A stretch of DNA of 64,000 nt, from positions 620,001-684,000 of the forward strand of contig JAQGEQ010000011.1 in the NCBI GenBank assembly GCA_034620365.1, read 5' to 3'. The translations under genes and the position numbers were made by a program. This DNA comes from Pegea sp. RAD2-039 (lineage: Eukaryota; Chordata; Thaliacea; Salpida; Salpidae). Position 1 is the first letter of the stretch, and every line of letters starts with the position of its first letter. This document shows, one piece after another, positions 63,546 to 64,000 of this stretch. The notes beneath the pieces were generated by a model, which saw only the letters and a program-made list of their open reading frames with translations, did no database searches and was not told the DNA's origin.

Positions 63546-64000
63546 ATTTGATCAACAAATTTATTTAGAGCTGTTTTATTTATTTTTTAAGAAGTTGGAA
63601 TCAGTGTCTCATTTTAAAAGCATCAACATTTTGTAAATTAAATATTTATCCCATAAAAAAGTTAAGGTGTAGACAAGAATATTAAAAGTGAACCCTTATG
63701 ATTTTAGTAAAATAGGAAATAGTGAATTTTGCATTGCTTGAAAATCTTTAAAACATAAAAATTATTTCTTAACTTAAAAATAACCTAAATAATTCTCGCT
63801 TAGTTATTCACATTTAAATTTAACATCTTTTTAAACTTGATTATATTTTAATTGATGTATAAACTTGGTTAGTTAGATTTTGTTTACCTAGATACATTAC
63901 ATTAGCAGACGTTTATGTTAGATTATGTATATAAACAATTGTTCAGTAGTTTTTAACTGACTTTTAAATGATTCAAATTTCAATTTTTCTTTATCAAGTT
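63546..64000. other. 3' flank of pseudogene E
   Basis: No coding segment seen. It contains the duplicated flank described for 61690-61830 and runs off the right edge. Confidence 0.55.

Overview
The window is AT-rich (about 70% A+T by eye) animal DNA: spliced genes, GTAAG-type donors, short T-rich acceptors ending TAG, CAG or AAG, and many introns of 50-250 bp. I cannot name the species. A compact AT-rich invertebrate such as a rotifer or another small spiralian fits best, but this is a guess.

Region 1 (about 42-48248, minus strand, running off the left edge) is one enormous muscle gene, a nebulin-like protein. I could place 171 coding exons with every reading frame preserved, about 7,345 residues. 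The N-terminus (48220 down to about 46341) is acidic, Ser/Gly-rich and carries its own internal repeats. It is followed by one partial and then 27 complete super-repeats, and the window ends inside a 28th. Each super-repeat is about 253 residues, encoded by six exons (called a-f here: about 102, 108, 160, 164, 105 and 120 bp), and holds seven nebulin modules of about 36 residues with SDxxYK-type actin-binding motifs. This is the seven-module period of vertebrate nebulin, which matches one tropomyosin/troponin unit on the thin filament. The outermost super-repeats are divergent. The inner ones fall into homogenised blocks (SR3-SR13, SR15-SR22, SR23-SR25) in which introns are also nearly identical, showing repeated recent unequal exchange or gene conversion.

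Region 2 (about 48250-52340) is the 5' flank of the nebulin gene: a long 5' intron, a candidate non-coding first exon near 49114, and about 3 kb in which I see no gene.

Region 3 (about 52340-63545) is a cluster of five related secreted C-type-lectin-like genes. A and B (minus) are four-exon paralogues. C (minus) and D (plus) are three-exon genes lying as a nearly perfect inverted duplication around a spacer of about 2.4 kb. E (plus) is a decayed direct duplicate of D with conserved flanks. The proteins have signal peptides and a single reduced C-type lectin fold, and probably act outside the cell. They have no evident functional link to the nebulin gene. I saw no tRNA, rRNA, CRISPR array or recognisable transposon.
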